Source: Dielma fastidiosa (lineage in GTDB: Bacteria; Bacillota_I; Bacilli_A; Erysipelotrichales; Erysipelotrichaceae). From it: 64,000 nt of DNA. The translations under genes and the position numbers were made by a program. Below the pieces are notes generated by a model that did not search any database, was not told where the DNA came from, and worked only from the letters and a program-made list of their open reading frames with translations. Where the stretch lies: NCBI RefSeq assembly GCF_000313565.1, contig NZ_HE578929.1, positions 131,275 through 195,274 on the forward strand, read 5' to 3'. Of the stretch, positions 25,712 through 35,051 are shown piece after piece (within the stretch, counting starts at the first letter, position 1; every line of letters begins with the position of its first letter).

Positions 25712-27025
25712 ATGCGTGTAGTAATAGAAAAAATGGGAATAAACGGTGAGGGGATTGGTTATATCAACCGCAAGCCGGTGTTTGTTGAGGGGGTATTGAT
25801 TAAAGAAGAGGCAGATATTGAGATAACTGCTAACAATAAGACTTATGCGGTTGGGAAAGTAAAGAAGATCGTGAAGACCTCCGAGCATCGCGTTAAGCCG
25901 AAATGTAAGATACAGGGGCGCTGCGGTGCTTGTCCGCTGATGATTACTGATTATGAGAATCAATGTGCTGTCAAAGAAGCTAATCTGAAGCAGGCGCTGA
26001 TTAAGTATGCTCATGTAAACCCGCGGCTGATTAAGAAGATTATTCCTTCAGAGAACGTGTTTAATTACCGTAATCAGCTGAAACTGCCGTTTTCAATGAA
26101 TGAGGAACGTGAATTAGTGACAGGGATGTATCAGCCAAATTCAAATTATTTTAATGAGATCGATCATTGTGTAATTCATGATCAGGATCTGGAACAGACG
26201 CGCAAGGCTGTTTTAAAGGTACTGAATGATTATCGGTGCAGGAGTTATGATTATCATCAGAAAAAGGGCTTCCGTTCTTTAATTATTCGTATGATTGACG
26301 GCCGCTCACAGATTACCTTGGTAACGGGTGAGGAGGAACTGCCAGCGTCAATGATTGAAGCTATCATGCAGATTAAGGGTGTAGTTTCGTTGTGGCAGAG
26401 TGTGAATACAATCAAAAAGACACCGGAAATATTCGGGCCTAAGATGGTGCTTCTGGCAGGCGAGCGTACTTTGGATATCCGTATGGATGATTTAAAGCTT
26501 CAGCTTTCGCCGCGTTCTTTCTTTCAGCTGAATACTTTGCAGGCTAAGCGGCTCTATTCAACCGCCAAGGGACTTCTTAAGGAGCACTATGGCTTGATTG
26601 TAGAAGCATACAGCGGGGTAGGCGGGATTTCATTATATTTAAAAGATAAAGCTGATGAAATTATCGGTATTGAAAGTATTAAGGATGCGGTGGTTAACGC
26701 GAATGCGAATGCTAAGTTGAATCATGCTGATAATGTATCTTTTATTTGTGCGGATGCCGCTGATAAGCTGACTTATATATCAAAGAAAAGGGAGATTGAT
26801 CTGCTCGTGGTCGATCCGCCGCGCAGTGGTCTTGATGATGCTATGCTGGAAACAATCTTGCGAAGTAAAATCAGGGAGATCGTATATATTTCATGCAATC
26901 CGGCGACGTTGGGAAAAAATCTGGATATTCTGCTGGATCGTTATGAGGTAAAGGTGGTGCAGCCTGTCGATATGTTCCCAAATACGGCGCACGTCGAATC
27001 TATTACTCTGCTTGTAAGAAAGTAA
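25712..27025 (+). CDS. rlmCD: 23S rRNA (uracil-5-)-methyltransferase, RlmD/RlmCD type
   Basis: The 437-residue enzyme uses S-adenosylmethionine to make 5-methyluridine in 23S rRNA. An N-terminal TRAM domain (about 1-55) comes first. Next is a cysteine set CKIQGRCGACP plus a later cysteine (C87 region) for a 4Fe-4S cluster, as in RumA. The SAM-binding VEAYSGVGGISLYL, the DPPRSGLD motif and the catalytic ISCNPATLGKN near the C-terminus complete it. Gram-positive homologues (RlmCD) modify both U747 and U1939; which sites apply here is unknown. AGGAGAAG precedes the ATG. Confidence 0.9.
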   Translation: MRVVIEKMGINGEGIGYINRKPVFVEGVLIKEEADIEITANNKTYAVGKVKKIVKTSEHRVKPKCKIQGRCGACPLMITDYENQCAVKEANLKQALIKYAHVNPRLIKKIIPSENVFNYRNQLKLPFSMNEERELVTGMYQPNSNYFNEIDHCVIHDQDLEQTRKAVLKVLNDYRCRSYDYHQKKGFRSLIIRMIDGRSQITLVTGEEELPASMIEAIMQIKGVVSLWQSVNTIKKTPEIFGPKMVLLAGERTLDIRMDDLKLQLSPRSFFQLNTLQAKRLYSTAKGLLKEHYGLIVEAYSGVGGISLYLKDKADEIIGIESIKDAVVNANANAKLNHADNVSFICADAADKLTYISKKREIDLLVVDPPRSGLDDAMLETILRSKIREIVYISCNPATLGKNLDILLDRYEVKVVQPVDMFPNTAHVESITLLVRK

Positions 27026-27172
27026 TTTTAATAAATATTAAATTGGGTGCTGATTTTATGAAATACAGATCCTTGAAGTAGTTAGTGAGATGGCGATTCT
27101 ATAATGAAAAGTGTTTTCTGATTCAGACATGAATTGAAAGACATTGCCCCCAATGATATTAAATTATTAACA

Positions 27173-27208
27173 AAAGATGTACGTCCATGTTGACTTGCAT
27201 CTTTTTTT
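27173..27208 (+). terminator. Terminator in the 295-base gap after rlmCD
   Basis: AAAGATG (27173-27179) pairs with CATCTTT (27198-27204), followed by more T residues. A GTC/GAC pair supports the inner stem. The gap 27026-27320 otherwise holds only short, unsupported frames. Confidence 0.65.
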
Positions 27209-27320
27209 AAATGCATTGCATCAATTATTACGAATTGGTTCTTACATTAAAATCTTGTTAAATAAGTGCTTTCGGCTTTAGAAAACCGCTGATTTATGGT
27301 ATTTTAATGCTGGTGATAGT

Positions 27321-28082
27321 ATGAAAATAATCATTTCTCCGGCTAAACGGATGAATCGTGATAATAATTATTTTGAAGTGAATCAGCCGCTTTTCTTAAA
27401 GGAGAGTGCCGGACTTTTGGAAATCGTTCGCTCATTCACTCAGCCGCAGCTTCAATATATTCTTGAGTGTAATGAAGTGATTGCTCATGAGGCATATAAA
27501 CAGTATCAGCATATGGATTTGAATGAATGCGGAACAGCGGCTCTGCTCAGCTATCAAGGGATTCAGTACACATCAATGGCACCGCACGTATTTACCGATG
27601 AACAGCTTGCTTATTGTGAGGCACATGTGCGTATCTTATCTGGTTTTTATGGCCTTTTGCGGCCATTTGACGGTGTGCTTCCTTATCGGCTGGAATTAAA
27701 CAATCGCTTTAAATATGGACCATGGGACAGCTTGTATGCGTTTTGGGGAAATAAGCTCTATGAAAGTCTTGATGAATCATCGTGTATTCTTGATTTATCA
27801 AGTGTTCAATACAGTAAAATAATCAGAAGATACAAAAAGAGCCAAGTTCGTATGATCAAATGCTATTTCATGGAACAATGTGATGATGGATATAAAGAGA
27901 AGGGTGTCTATGTGAAAAAAGCTCGTGGTGAAATGGTGCGTTATCTGGCCGAAATAAAAGCTGAAGAGCCAGAAGCTGCACAAGGCTTTGATCGGCTTGG
28001 CTATCATTTTCAGCCAACCCTTTCAAATCATGAGCATTATGTGTTTACACGTGATCGTTTTTCAATGAATAAATACAAATGA
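27321..28082 (+). CDS. yaaA: Peroxide stress protein YaaA (UPF0246)
   Basis: The 253 residues match YaaA throughout. KIIISPAKRMN is at the start and GTAALLSYQGIQYTSM lies near residue 77. RILSGFYGLLRPFDGVLPYRLEL and the LYAFWGNKLYE stretch follow, with KKARGEMVRYLAE later and a C-terminal FTRD. In E. coli YaaA limits intracellular iron and so protects DNA during peroxide stress; the protein has a DNA-binding fold. The length is typical (about 250). It appears to stand alone, with GGTGATAG as ribosome binding site. Confidence 0.92.
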   Translation: MKIIISPAKRMNRDNNYFEVNQPLFLKESAGLLEIVRSFTQPQLQYILECNEVIAHEAYKQYQHMDLNECGTAALLSYQGIQYTSMAPHVFTDEQLAYCEAHVRILSGFYGLLRPFDGVLPYRLELNNRFKYGPWDSLYAFWGNKLYESLDESSCILDLSSVQYSKIIRRYKKSQVRMIKCYFMEQCDDGYKEKGVYVKKARGEMVRYLAEIKAEEPEAAQGFDRLGYHFQPTLSNHEHYVFTRDRFSMNKYK

Positions 28083-28157
28083 TTTAAAATATCGCTTGTT
28101 TCAATGCTGTTAAAAGTTTACAATTAAAAGTGATAGAGTGAGTAAGGTGAGCCAGCT

Positions 28158-30695
28158 ATGAAATCAGAAAAAGACATGAGCAGTGAATTTCATTCTGTGG
28201 TCTTGAATCAATTGGACACAGGTGTATTTATAACAGAAGCTGATACGGATCGGATCGTTTACATGAACGAAACGATGAAACAGCGGTTTCAGCTTGTAGA
28301 TCCTGAGGGAAAGCCATGTTATAAGGTGCTTCAAAAGGATATGAACGAACGCTGTGCTTTTTGTAACCGGCGTGAATTACTGACGAACCGGCAAATGAAA
28401 GACTGCGTATGGAATGAAGTAAATACAATCAATCATCGTTTGTATAAAAATTATGATCAGCTTTTTGAATGGCAGGGGAAGCAGTATTTTATTGAAAATT
28501 CAATCGATATTACGGATTTAATGTCAATTAGTGAAACTAATTCAGCTGCTTTTAATCTGAACGCGAATGACGGCTCTTTTATGCAGCTGATTCGCTTAGG
28601 TAAAAATGAAAATAAAAGTGTGACGGTGGTCATGTGTGATATTAATGATATGAAGCTGATTAATGAACAATATGGCTGGTCGGCGGGTGATCGTCTGCTT
28701 AGTGCCTTTGCTGATTATTTTCGCCGTCAGCTTCATGAACAGGAGCTGTTCTTTTCTCTGAAAAGCGATCAGTTTATGGCTGTGTTCTATGGTGAGAATT
28801 ATCAAAGTGCTGAGAAACGTGTCCAGCAAATTCAAAAAACGATGGCTTTTGATAAGGATAATGGTCAATTACCTTATGAATTTACATTTAGCTTTGGTTT
28901 GTATGAGGTTTATCCCAGTGATCATTACAGTGCTGAGGATATCATTGCCAGAGCGGATGAGCGGCTGTATCAACAGCAGCGGGCTTATCATATCATGAAG
29001 TCTAAAAATCAATATTTAAAGCATGCCGGTGCCACAACCGCCGTTGATTTTGAATACGATAAGGAACATTTGTATGAGGCGTTGGCTGCCAGCAGTGATG
29101 ATTATCTGTTTGTCGGCAATATGAAAACCGGCGTATTCAGATATCCGGAAACAATGGTACAGGAATTTGGCCTGCCAGGTCAGATTGTCGAGAATGCTGC
29201 AGCTTTCTGGTCTGAGCTGATTTATCCTGAAGATATTGAGGATTTTTTGGCAAGCAATCAAGAAATAGCCGATGGCCGTGCTGAATCACATAATATTGAG
29301 TATCGGGCAAAAAATGTTCGCGGTGAGTGGATCTGGCTGCGCTGCCGCGGCAATATGATTCGCGATGAACAGGGCAGCCCGAATTTATTTGCGGGAATTA
29401 TTTCAAACCTTGGCAAACAGCGCCAGATTGATCCGATGACGGGTTTGGATAATAAATTTGCGTTTGAAGACTTAGTTAAGAAAAGCTTGATGAATAAGGA
29501 TCAGGTTAAACAATTGGGTATCATGGTATTAAATATTGATTCATTTAAAAATATCAATGATTTATACAATCGTTCTTTTGGTGATGAAATTTTGCGTCTG
29601 ACCGCTTCCAAGCTGAATTCACTATTGCCTGAGCAGGCTAAACTGTATCGATTGGACGGCGATGAGTTTGGTGTCGTATTATTTAATCCAAGACTGAATG
29701 AGGTTTTATCTTTTTATCAGCAGATTCAGACGGTTTTCAATCGTCAGCAGGAATATGACGGCAGAAAATATTATTGTACATTGTCGGCAGGTTATGCGCT
29801 TTATCCGCAGGATGCAGAGAATTATCAGAATTTATTAAAGTATGCCAATTATTCACTGGAGCATTCAAAGCATATTGGTAAAAATCGTCTCACCCTTTTT
29901 TCAAGTGATATATTAAAACAGAAGGAGCGAAAGCTGGAACTGATGGAAATGCTTAGAGAAAGTGTTGACCGAGGTTTTGTCGGTTTTTCTGTTGCTTATC
30001 AGCCGCAGGTAAACTCTAAGGATCAGAAGCTGCATGGCGCGGAGGCATTAGCTAGATGGAGCTGTCCTAAATATGGCAATATATCACCAGTGGAGTTTAT
30101 CCCCTTGTTGGAACAAAGTGGTTTGATTGTGCAGTTTGGTAATTGGATTGCTTATCAGGCAGCGCAGCAGTGTAAAAAGTGGTGTGCCTATCAGCCGGAT
30201 TTTAAAGTCAGTATTAATTTGTCTTATCGGCAGCTGATTGAGGGAGATATTCTTCCTTTTATGAAAGAAACGCTAAAGAAGCTGAAGCTCAGTCCGGATA
30301 ATGTGATCATGGAGTTGACGGAGACTTATTTAGCTCAGGAAGATGGTTCAATACAGGAAGCAATCAGCGAATTAAAGCGTATTGGCATTCAGCTGGCAAT
30401 GGATGATTTTGGCACTGGTTATTCATCGCTGTTTTCATTAAAGAATATGCCGGTCAATGTTGTGAAAATCGACCGCGGTTTTGTGAAGGAAATTACGACG
30501 GATATGTTTAATGCAACATTTATTCGTACAATTACTCAGCTGTGTCATGAGGTTGGCAAGACGGTATGTCTGGAAGGCGTTGAGTCGGCTGAGGAATATA
30601 ATGTTGTTAAATACAGCGGCATTGAACTGATTCAAGGCTATTATTTCGGCAAGCCGATGTCCGCCGCTGATTTTGAAGAGAAATATTTTAAATAA
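28158..30695 (+). CDS. Cytoplasmic c-di-GMP enzyme: PAS-GGDEF(degenerate)-PAS-GGDEF-EAL
   Basis: The 845 residues contain no membrane segment. A PAS domain (about 10-110) is interrupted by C54, C66 and C69 in a KPCYKVLQ...CAFC arrangement, a Cys motif seen in other clostridial PAS proteins and possibly redox-sensitive or metal-binding. The first GGDEF domain is degenerate (SLKSDQF at 200-206). A second PAS domain (about 300-425) includes EYRAKNVRGEWIWLRCRG. The second GGDEF reads LDGDEF (D500-F504), so cyclase activity is possible. The EAL domain has EAL at 629-631, MELTETY, MDDFGTGYSS and EGVES, so phosphodiesterase activity is expected. It is one of three such proteins in the window. AAGGTGAG precedes the ATG. 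Confidence 0.9.
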   Translation: MKSEKDMSSEFHSVVLNQLDTGVFITEADTDRIVYMNETMKQRFQLVDPEGKPCYKVLQKDMNERCAFCNRRELLTNRQMKDCVWNEVNTINHRLYKNYDQLFEWQGKQYFIENSIDITDLMSISETNSAAFNLNANDGSFMQLIRLGKNENKSVTVVMCDINDMKLINEQYGWSAGDRLLSAFADYFRRQLHEQELFFSLKSDQFMAVFYGENYQSAEKRVQQIQKTMAFDKDNGQLPYEFTFSFGLYEVYPSDHYSAEDIIARADERLYQQQRAYHIMKSKNQYLKHAGATTAVDFEYDKEHLYEALAASSDDYLFVGNMKTGVFRYPETMVQEFGLPGQIVENAAAFWSELIYPEDIEDFLASNQEIADGRAESHNIEYRAKNVRGEWIWLRCRGNMIRDEQGSPNLFAGIISNLGKQRQIDPMTGLDNKFAFEDLVKKSLMNKDQVKQLGIMVLNIDSFKNINDLYNRSFGDEILRLTASKLNSLLPEQAKLYRLDGDEFGVVLFNPRLNEVLSFYQQIQTVFNRQQEYDGRKYYCTLSAGYALYPQDAENYQNLLKYANYSLEHSKHIGKNRLTLFSSDILKQKERKLELMEMLRESVDRGFVGFSVAYQPQVNSKDQKLHGAEALARWSCPKYGNISPVEFIPLLEQSGLIVQFGNWIAYQAAQQCKKWCAYQPDFKVSINLSYRQLIEGDILPFMKETLKKLKLSPDNVIMELTETYLAQEDGSIQEAISELKRIGIQLAMDDFGTGYSSLFSLKNMPVNVVKIDRGFVKEITTDMFNATFIRTITQLCHEVGKTVCLEGVESAEEYNVVKYSGIELIQGYYFGKPMSAADFEEKYFK

Positions 30696-30741
30696 GCAGC
30701 GCTAACCAGCGTTCAATAATTAAACAATAGGAGGAAAGCAT

Positions 30742-31701
30742 ATGACAAAAAGAATGTGGGCGGCAGCCGATGGCAAATTAGAGATTGAAGGTAAAAGAGG
30801 TTCATTTGATATTGCCTATGGCAATGCTTCAGAGTTACAGAAGCTTGATATTTGGCTGCCTGATACTGAGCAGGAAAAGGTACCGTTTATTTTTATTATT
30901 CATGGCGGTGGTTTTATGGCGCTGGATAAGCGTGACTGTGAAATGGCACACGCAATTAAGGAAACAATTAAGCGCGGTTTTGCGGCCGTGAGCTTGAATT
31001 ACCGCATGACTCAGGAAGTAAAATTTCCGGAACCAATCAGAGATATCAAGCAGGCGATTCGTTTTATAAAAAAACATGGTGCTGAATATCAGCTGGATAC
31101 GGAAAAAATGATGGTATGGGGCGGCAGTGCCGGCGGTTATTTAACTTTAATGGCAGCTTTGTTTAATAATGAAGCCTATTTTGATAATCCGGATGATGAA
31201 AATGCGGATGTGCAATTCAAAATCGATGGGGCTATCGCCTGGTATCCAATTACTGAATTTGCAACTCTGGATCATCAGCTGCAAACAAATAGTTTGATTA
31301 ATAAGTATTTGCGCAAGGAAATTAAGGATCAGCATGAATGCTATGTCAACGCGATGCCGGAAAGTGAAGAAAATGCGTTCCCGTATCATGCTTCTTTGGA
31401 TTCAGCAGGCTCTATTCTGCTTGGTGAAAATTGCTGTGTTGATAATGAACTAACCCGTAAAGCCAGCCCGATTTATTATATTAAATCAGATATGCCGAGA
31501 ATTTATATTCAGCATGGCAGCGGTGATGAAATCGTGCCGATGCAGCAATCCATTGACTTTGCTTTAAAAGCTAATGAGCTGTGCGGTGAGGAAAGAGTTA
31601 TCTGTGAGATTGTTCCGGATGCGATTCACGGCTCGATGCTTTTTGAAACTGCAGATAATTATGATAAGTTATTTGCATTTATCCATGCGATTATGGATTA
31701 G
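30742..31701 (+). CDS. Alpha/beta hydrolase (esterase/lipase, HSL/BD-FAE-like)
   Basis: The 319-residue enzyme shows the oxyanion-hole motif IIHGGGF (about 50-56) and the nucleophile elbow WGGSAGGY (Ser about 128). The acid is in HGSGDEIVP and the catalytic histidine in AIHGSM near the C-terminus. It lacks a signal peptide and so acts in the cytoplasm on a small ester. Related enzymes include bifunctional acetylxylan/feruloyl esterases and carboxylesterases; the substrate is not predictable. AGGAGGAAAG precedes the ATG. The hydrolase fusion gene follows after 8 bases, so the two are likely co-expressed. Confidence 0.88.
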   Translation: MTKRMWAAADGKLEIEGKRGSFDIAYGNASELQKLDIWLPDTEQEKVPFIFIIHGGGFMALDKRDCEMAHAIKETIKRGFAAVSLNYRMTQEVKFPEPIRDIKQAIRFIKKHGAEYQLDTEKMMVWGGSAGGYLTLMAALFNNEAYFDNPDDENADVQFKIDGAIAWYPITEFATLDHQLQTNSLINKYLRKEIKDQHECYVNAMPESEENAFPYHASLDSAGSILLGENCCVDNELTRKASPIYYIKSDMPRIYIQHGSGDEIVPMQQSIDFALKANELCGEERVICEIVPDAIHGSMLFETADNYDKLFAFIHAIMD

Positions 31702-31709
31702 GAGTGGTT

Positions 31710-33449
31710 ATGTCATTTACAATCAATAAAATAAAAATTGAAAGTTCTACGCATCAGTATCAGATTCCAGCTGTTTTGACACTTCCCCAGCAGCATGATT
31801 GTCCGGTTGTGATTCTCTGTCACGGTACCGGCAGTGATAAAGATGAGGCAGGCAATGGGTATGTTTACTTGGCAAATCGGCTGGCGGCGAAAGGTATTGC
31901 TTCTCTGCGTTTTGATTTTATCGGAACCGGTGAGAGCCGTGTCGATTATATTGAATATACCTTTACATCAGCACAGCGGGATATTAATGATGTGCTGGCT
32001 TATCTTGATACTTGTCCAACCATCAGCAAGCATGCTATAGGTATTTTAGGCTGGAGTCAGGGCGGTACAATGGCAATGCTGGCGGCTGGTCAAAATCCGC
32101 GGTTTAAATCAATTGTTACTTGGGCAGGCTCATGTGAAGTTCAGCAGCTTTATGATGAGGCCGATTATGCGCTTGCGCAGAAACAAGGATATGCGATGTT
32201 GGAGCTGGGATTCAGAGCCCCCTTGCGGCTGAGTCTTGAATGGATGAACGACGCGCGGAATTGTGATGTGCTGTCGGTGTTTGCGAAAAGTGATGCAAGC
32301 GTGCTGGCAATTGCCGGTACTCGTGATGATGTTGTCGATCCTGAATGCGCGTCAAAAATTGCGGCTGTCAGTCATCATGAACTATCAACATCGAAGCTAA
32401 TATCAGGAGCTGACCATTGTTTTAATATTTTAACCGGTGATCACAGCGCCTTTAATGAATTAATGGCGATGAGTGTCGATTGGTTTGAAAATACGCTGAA
32501 TAGGGAAGCGCGGATTGAACGCTACTGGCAGCAGTTTTTAGCGGACAGCAAACGGCCTGCGGACACTCGATATTTAGAGGCATTTCATTTTGATCTAAAC
32601 CAAAGAAGTGCCGATGAATTGCTTGAATTAGTGCTGACGGGCAAGAAAAAAGCCACCTCAAGCAGTTACTATGAGCTGGCGGATAATTTGCCTGAAGTCG
32701 GCAGTTTGAGTATTGTCACTGACTGGCTGGGCAATCCTGCCTGTGTTATTGAGACAACTCGCCTGCAGACACTACCTTTTTCTGAAATTGATTTTGCTTT
32801 ATGCAGTCTTGAAGGTGAAGATACATGTCTTGAAACATGGCGGCAGAATCATGAGCATTACTTTACGGCTGACGGCAAGCGGCGCGGATATGAATTCAGC
32901 TGGGATATGCCGGTGATTTTCGAGGAGTTTAATGTGATTTATGCAGAGCCGCTGCGCTGTCCGACTGAATTTAGAGCTCTGCGGCGCAAGGCACAGGCAT
33001 TAAGTGAAGAAAGCTGCCGAGAAATTCTGCGCCAAGCAACTACCGGCGTTTTAGCTGTGCTTGGGGATGAGGGATATCCGTATGCGGTGCCGCTTAATTA
33101 TTGTCTTGAAGGAAATAAAATTTATATTCACTGTGCAAAAAACGGCCATAAGCTTGATGCAATCAGACAATGTGAAAAGGTATCCTTCTGTGTAATTGGT
33201 CAAGATGATTTGAAGCCAGAGCTGTTTACAACATTTTATAAGAGCGTGATTGTGTTTGGCCGTGCTTCAATAATCGATGATGAAACGGCAAAGCGCCATG
33301 CTATCTCCATGCTTTGTGAAAAATACGCCCCCGATTTAATTGCGGAAGGTCAGAAGGAAATCGATGCCTTCTGGAATGGACTCACCATGCTTCAAATTGA
33401 TATTGAAGCGATCAGCGGCAAACAGACTAAGGATCTTGCTGAGGAATAA
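31710..33449 (+). CDS. Three-domain fusion: alpha/beta hydrolase + ASCH domain + NimA-like flavin split barrel
   Basis: I chose the ATG at 31710 because GGAG (31701-31704) precedes it; the GTG at 31704 has no site. Residues about 1-265 are a serine hydrolase with GWSQGG (S116), an acid in GTRDDVVD and histidine in GADHCF. Residues about 275-410 match the ASCH family: GKKKATSSS, LPEVGSLSIVTD, a Glu in FSEIDFALCSLEGED, the WRQNHEHYF motif and MPVIFEEFNVIY. Residues about 435-575 match the NimA-like FMN split-barrel family, with AVPLNYCLEGNKIYIHCAKNGHKLDAI described here only in part. All three are in one frame with no internal stop. ASCH proteins bind RNA or nucleosides and some are acetylcytidine amidohydrolases. 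The combined function is unknown. Confidence 0.85.
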   Translation: MSFTINKIKIESSTHQYQIPAVLTLPQQHDCPVVILCHGTGSDKDEAGNGYVYLANRLAAKGIASLRFDFIGTGESRVDYIEYTFTSAQRDINDVLAYLDTCPTISKHAIGILGWSQGGTMAMLAAGQNPRFKSIVTWAGSCEVQQLYDEADYALAQKQGYAMLELGFRAPLRLSLEWMNDARNCDVLSVFAKSDASVLAIAGTRDDVVDPECASKIAAVSHHELSTSKLISGADHCFNILTGDHSAFNELMAMSVDWFENTLNREARIERYWQQFLADSKRPADTRYLEAFHFDLNQRSADELLELVLTGKKKATSSSYYELADNLPEVGSLSIVTDWLGNPACVIETTRLQTLPFSEIDFALCSLEGEDTCLETWRQNHEHYFTADGKRRGYEFSWDMPVIFEEFNVIYAEPLRCPTEFRALRRKAQALSEESCREILRQATTGVLAVLGDEGYPYAVPLNYCLEGNKIYIHCAKNGHKLDAIRQCEKVSFCVIGQDDLKPELFTTFYKSVIVFGRASIIDDETAKRHAISMLCEKYAPDLIAEGQKEIDAFWNGLTMLQIDIEAISGKQTKDLAEE

Positions 33450-33455
33450 TAAAAT

Positions 33456-33495
33456 AAGCTTATACCATGTTATGAGAATGTGGCATAAGCTTTTT
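33456..33495. terminator. Bidirectional terminator between convergent genes
   Basis: AAGCTTAT (33456-33463) pairs with ATAAGCTT (33485-33492). It has T-rich tails on both strands, so it can serve the hydrolase fusion gene and the rubredoxin-glutamate synthase gene. Confidence 0.75.
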
Positions 33496-33499
33496 AATT

Positions 33500-34876
33500 T
33501 TATACGTGTTTGATTTTTGTATGTGCTGATATTTCTGAATTGGTTGTAGCTAAATCTTTAATTGAAAAATCATGAATGCTGCGATGACCGCAGATACGGG
33601 CAAAGGATTTTAATTCTTCACGCAAAGCGGTAAGGAAGTTTTCTACTTGTTTAGCACTCTTGTCAACATCCAATCGTTTCCGCAGCTGTTCGTCTTGGGT
33701 GGCAATTCCCATCGGACATTTGCCGTTATGACAGATTCGGTATTGCTGACAGCCTAAGGCCATCATTGCCGCTGTCGCAATTGCTACCGCATCAGCTCCC
33801 ATCGCCAAGGCCTTGACAATATCGCCGCTGGTTCTAAAGCCGCCGGTGATTATTAGCTCTTGAGGCATATCGTGTGCATCCATATAGGCACGGGCTCTGG
33901 CTAATGCAAAGAGGGTTGGTACAGAAGTATTATCTTTCAGATATTTGGGTGAAGCGCCGGTAGCACCGCCGCGTCCGTCAATGGTAATAAAGTCAGGATT
34001 GGCTGCTTTGATCCATTCAAGATCTTCTTTGATGTGACCTGCCGCGATTTTAATGCCGATCGGTCTGCCTAAAGAGCGCTGACGCAGTTCATCAACTAAA
34101 TGCTTCAAATCCTCTTTTGTATTGATTTCACTGAAACGGGAAGGGGAATGGATGTCCATGCCCATTGGTTTGCCGCGTACTGCCGCGATTTCTTCAGTAA
34201 CCTTATCCGCCGGCAAATGACCGCCCATGCCCGGCTTGCAGCCCTGACCGATTTTTATTTCAATCGCGCCGCTGGTCTGCAGATTTTCATCAGTAAGACT
34301 GTATTTATTAGGAATGTATTCAAAGATGTATTGATAAGCATGTGCTTTTTCTTCCTTAAGCACACCGCCTTCACCGCCGCATTCTGCTGTTTTCACTGCT
34401 GAACTGCCAATAGCTAAAGCTGTTTTTGCTTCTTTGGAAAGGGCGCCAAAGGACATATGTGAAATATACACCGCATGATCAAGCACCATCGGTTTTAATG
34501 CATGACTGCCGATGATTGTTTGTGTACAAACCTCTTCATCATCTAAAAGCGGCGGATTGGCAAGCTGACCGCCCATAATTAAAACATCATCAAAATTAAT
34601 AATTGGTTTTTGCGTCCTCATAGCATCAATTCTGCTTTTTCCCTCAGCCGCCATTTCATGTATTAAATCCATCGCGGTTTCAATTTCATCATTCCTTCTT
34701 AACCGGGCTGACGCATTATCATTATTAGCTGGCACCGATGGTTCATCAGCACATGAAAAAATACTTTTACTTGCTGTACAGAAAGGACAGACCCATTCTT
34801 CATCAAGCTGATCCCAGCGTTTACCTTCTGTTTCCTCATCATAAAGATATCCGCATATCCCACATTTATAGATCAT
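33500..34876 (-). CDS. Rubredoxin-fused FMN glutamate-synthase-like protein
   Basis: The 458 residues begin with a rubredoxin (C5, C8, C30, C33 in CGIC and CPFC, with the aromatic Y and W). A linker (about 40-85) follows, then a GltS-type FMN barrel: HMSFGALSKEAK, GGEGG, the FMN loop IKIGQGCKPGMGGHLPADKV, TIDGRGGATGA and the Cys set CQQYRICHNGKCPMGIA for a 3Fe-4S cluster. It resembles the central domain of glutamate synthase, as found in stand-alone archaeal-type enzymes, without the glutaminase domain. Rubredoxin probably feeds electrons into the flavin. No GltD partner lies nearby, so the true reaction is uncertain. AGGAGG precedes the ATG. Confidence 0.87.
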   Translation of the reverse strand: MIYKCGICGYLYDEETEGKRWDQLDEEWVCPFCTASKSIFSCADEPSVPANNDNASARLRRNDEIETAMDLIHEMAAEGKSRIDAMRTQKPIINFDDVLIMGGQLANPPLLDDEEVCTQTIIGSHALKPMVLDHAVYISHMSFGALSKEAKTALAIGSSAVKTAECGGEGGVLKEEKAHAYQYIFEYIPNKYSLTDENLQTSGAIEIKIGQGCKPGMGGHLPADKVTEEIAAVRGKPMGMDIHSPSRFSEINTKEDLKHLVDELRQRSLGRPIGIKIAAGHIKEDLEWIKAANPDFITIDGRGGATGASPKYLKDNTSVPTLFALARARAYMDAHDMPQELIITGGFRTSGDIVKALAMGADAVAIATAAMMALGCQQYRICHNGKCPMGIATQDEQLRKRLDVDKSAKQVENFLTALREELKSFARICGHRSIHDFSIKDLATTNSEISAHTKIKHV

Positions 34877-34899
34877 AAAATATACCTCCTGTTGTTTTT

Positions 34900-34929
34900 A
34901 TTGTAAGCCTTTTCTTGGCTCGTGGGCAA
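34900..34929 (-). promoter_or_regulatory. Promoter of the rubredoxin-GltS gene
   Basis: On the minus strand TTGCCC (34929-34924) and TACAAT (34905-34900) are 18 bases apart, shortly before the ribosome binding site. Confidence 0.55.
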
Positions 34930-35051
34930 GTAAAATAAACAGGATCTTTTTTTAATGAAGCAGCAGCTGGATTTATTGGCTAATAAGTACGGCTGGACTA
35001 TCCTAAGTATTAAAACTATGCTATGATAAATAAAAACTATAGGGTATCTTT

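Noticed and set aside
27026-27172. Small coding frame in the gap after rlmCD
   Set aside because: The frames are a few codons long, lack ribosome binding sites and match nothing that I recognise.
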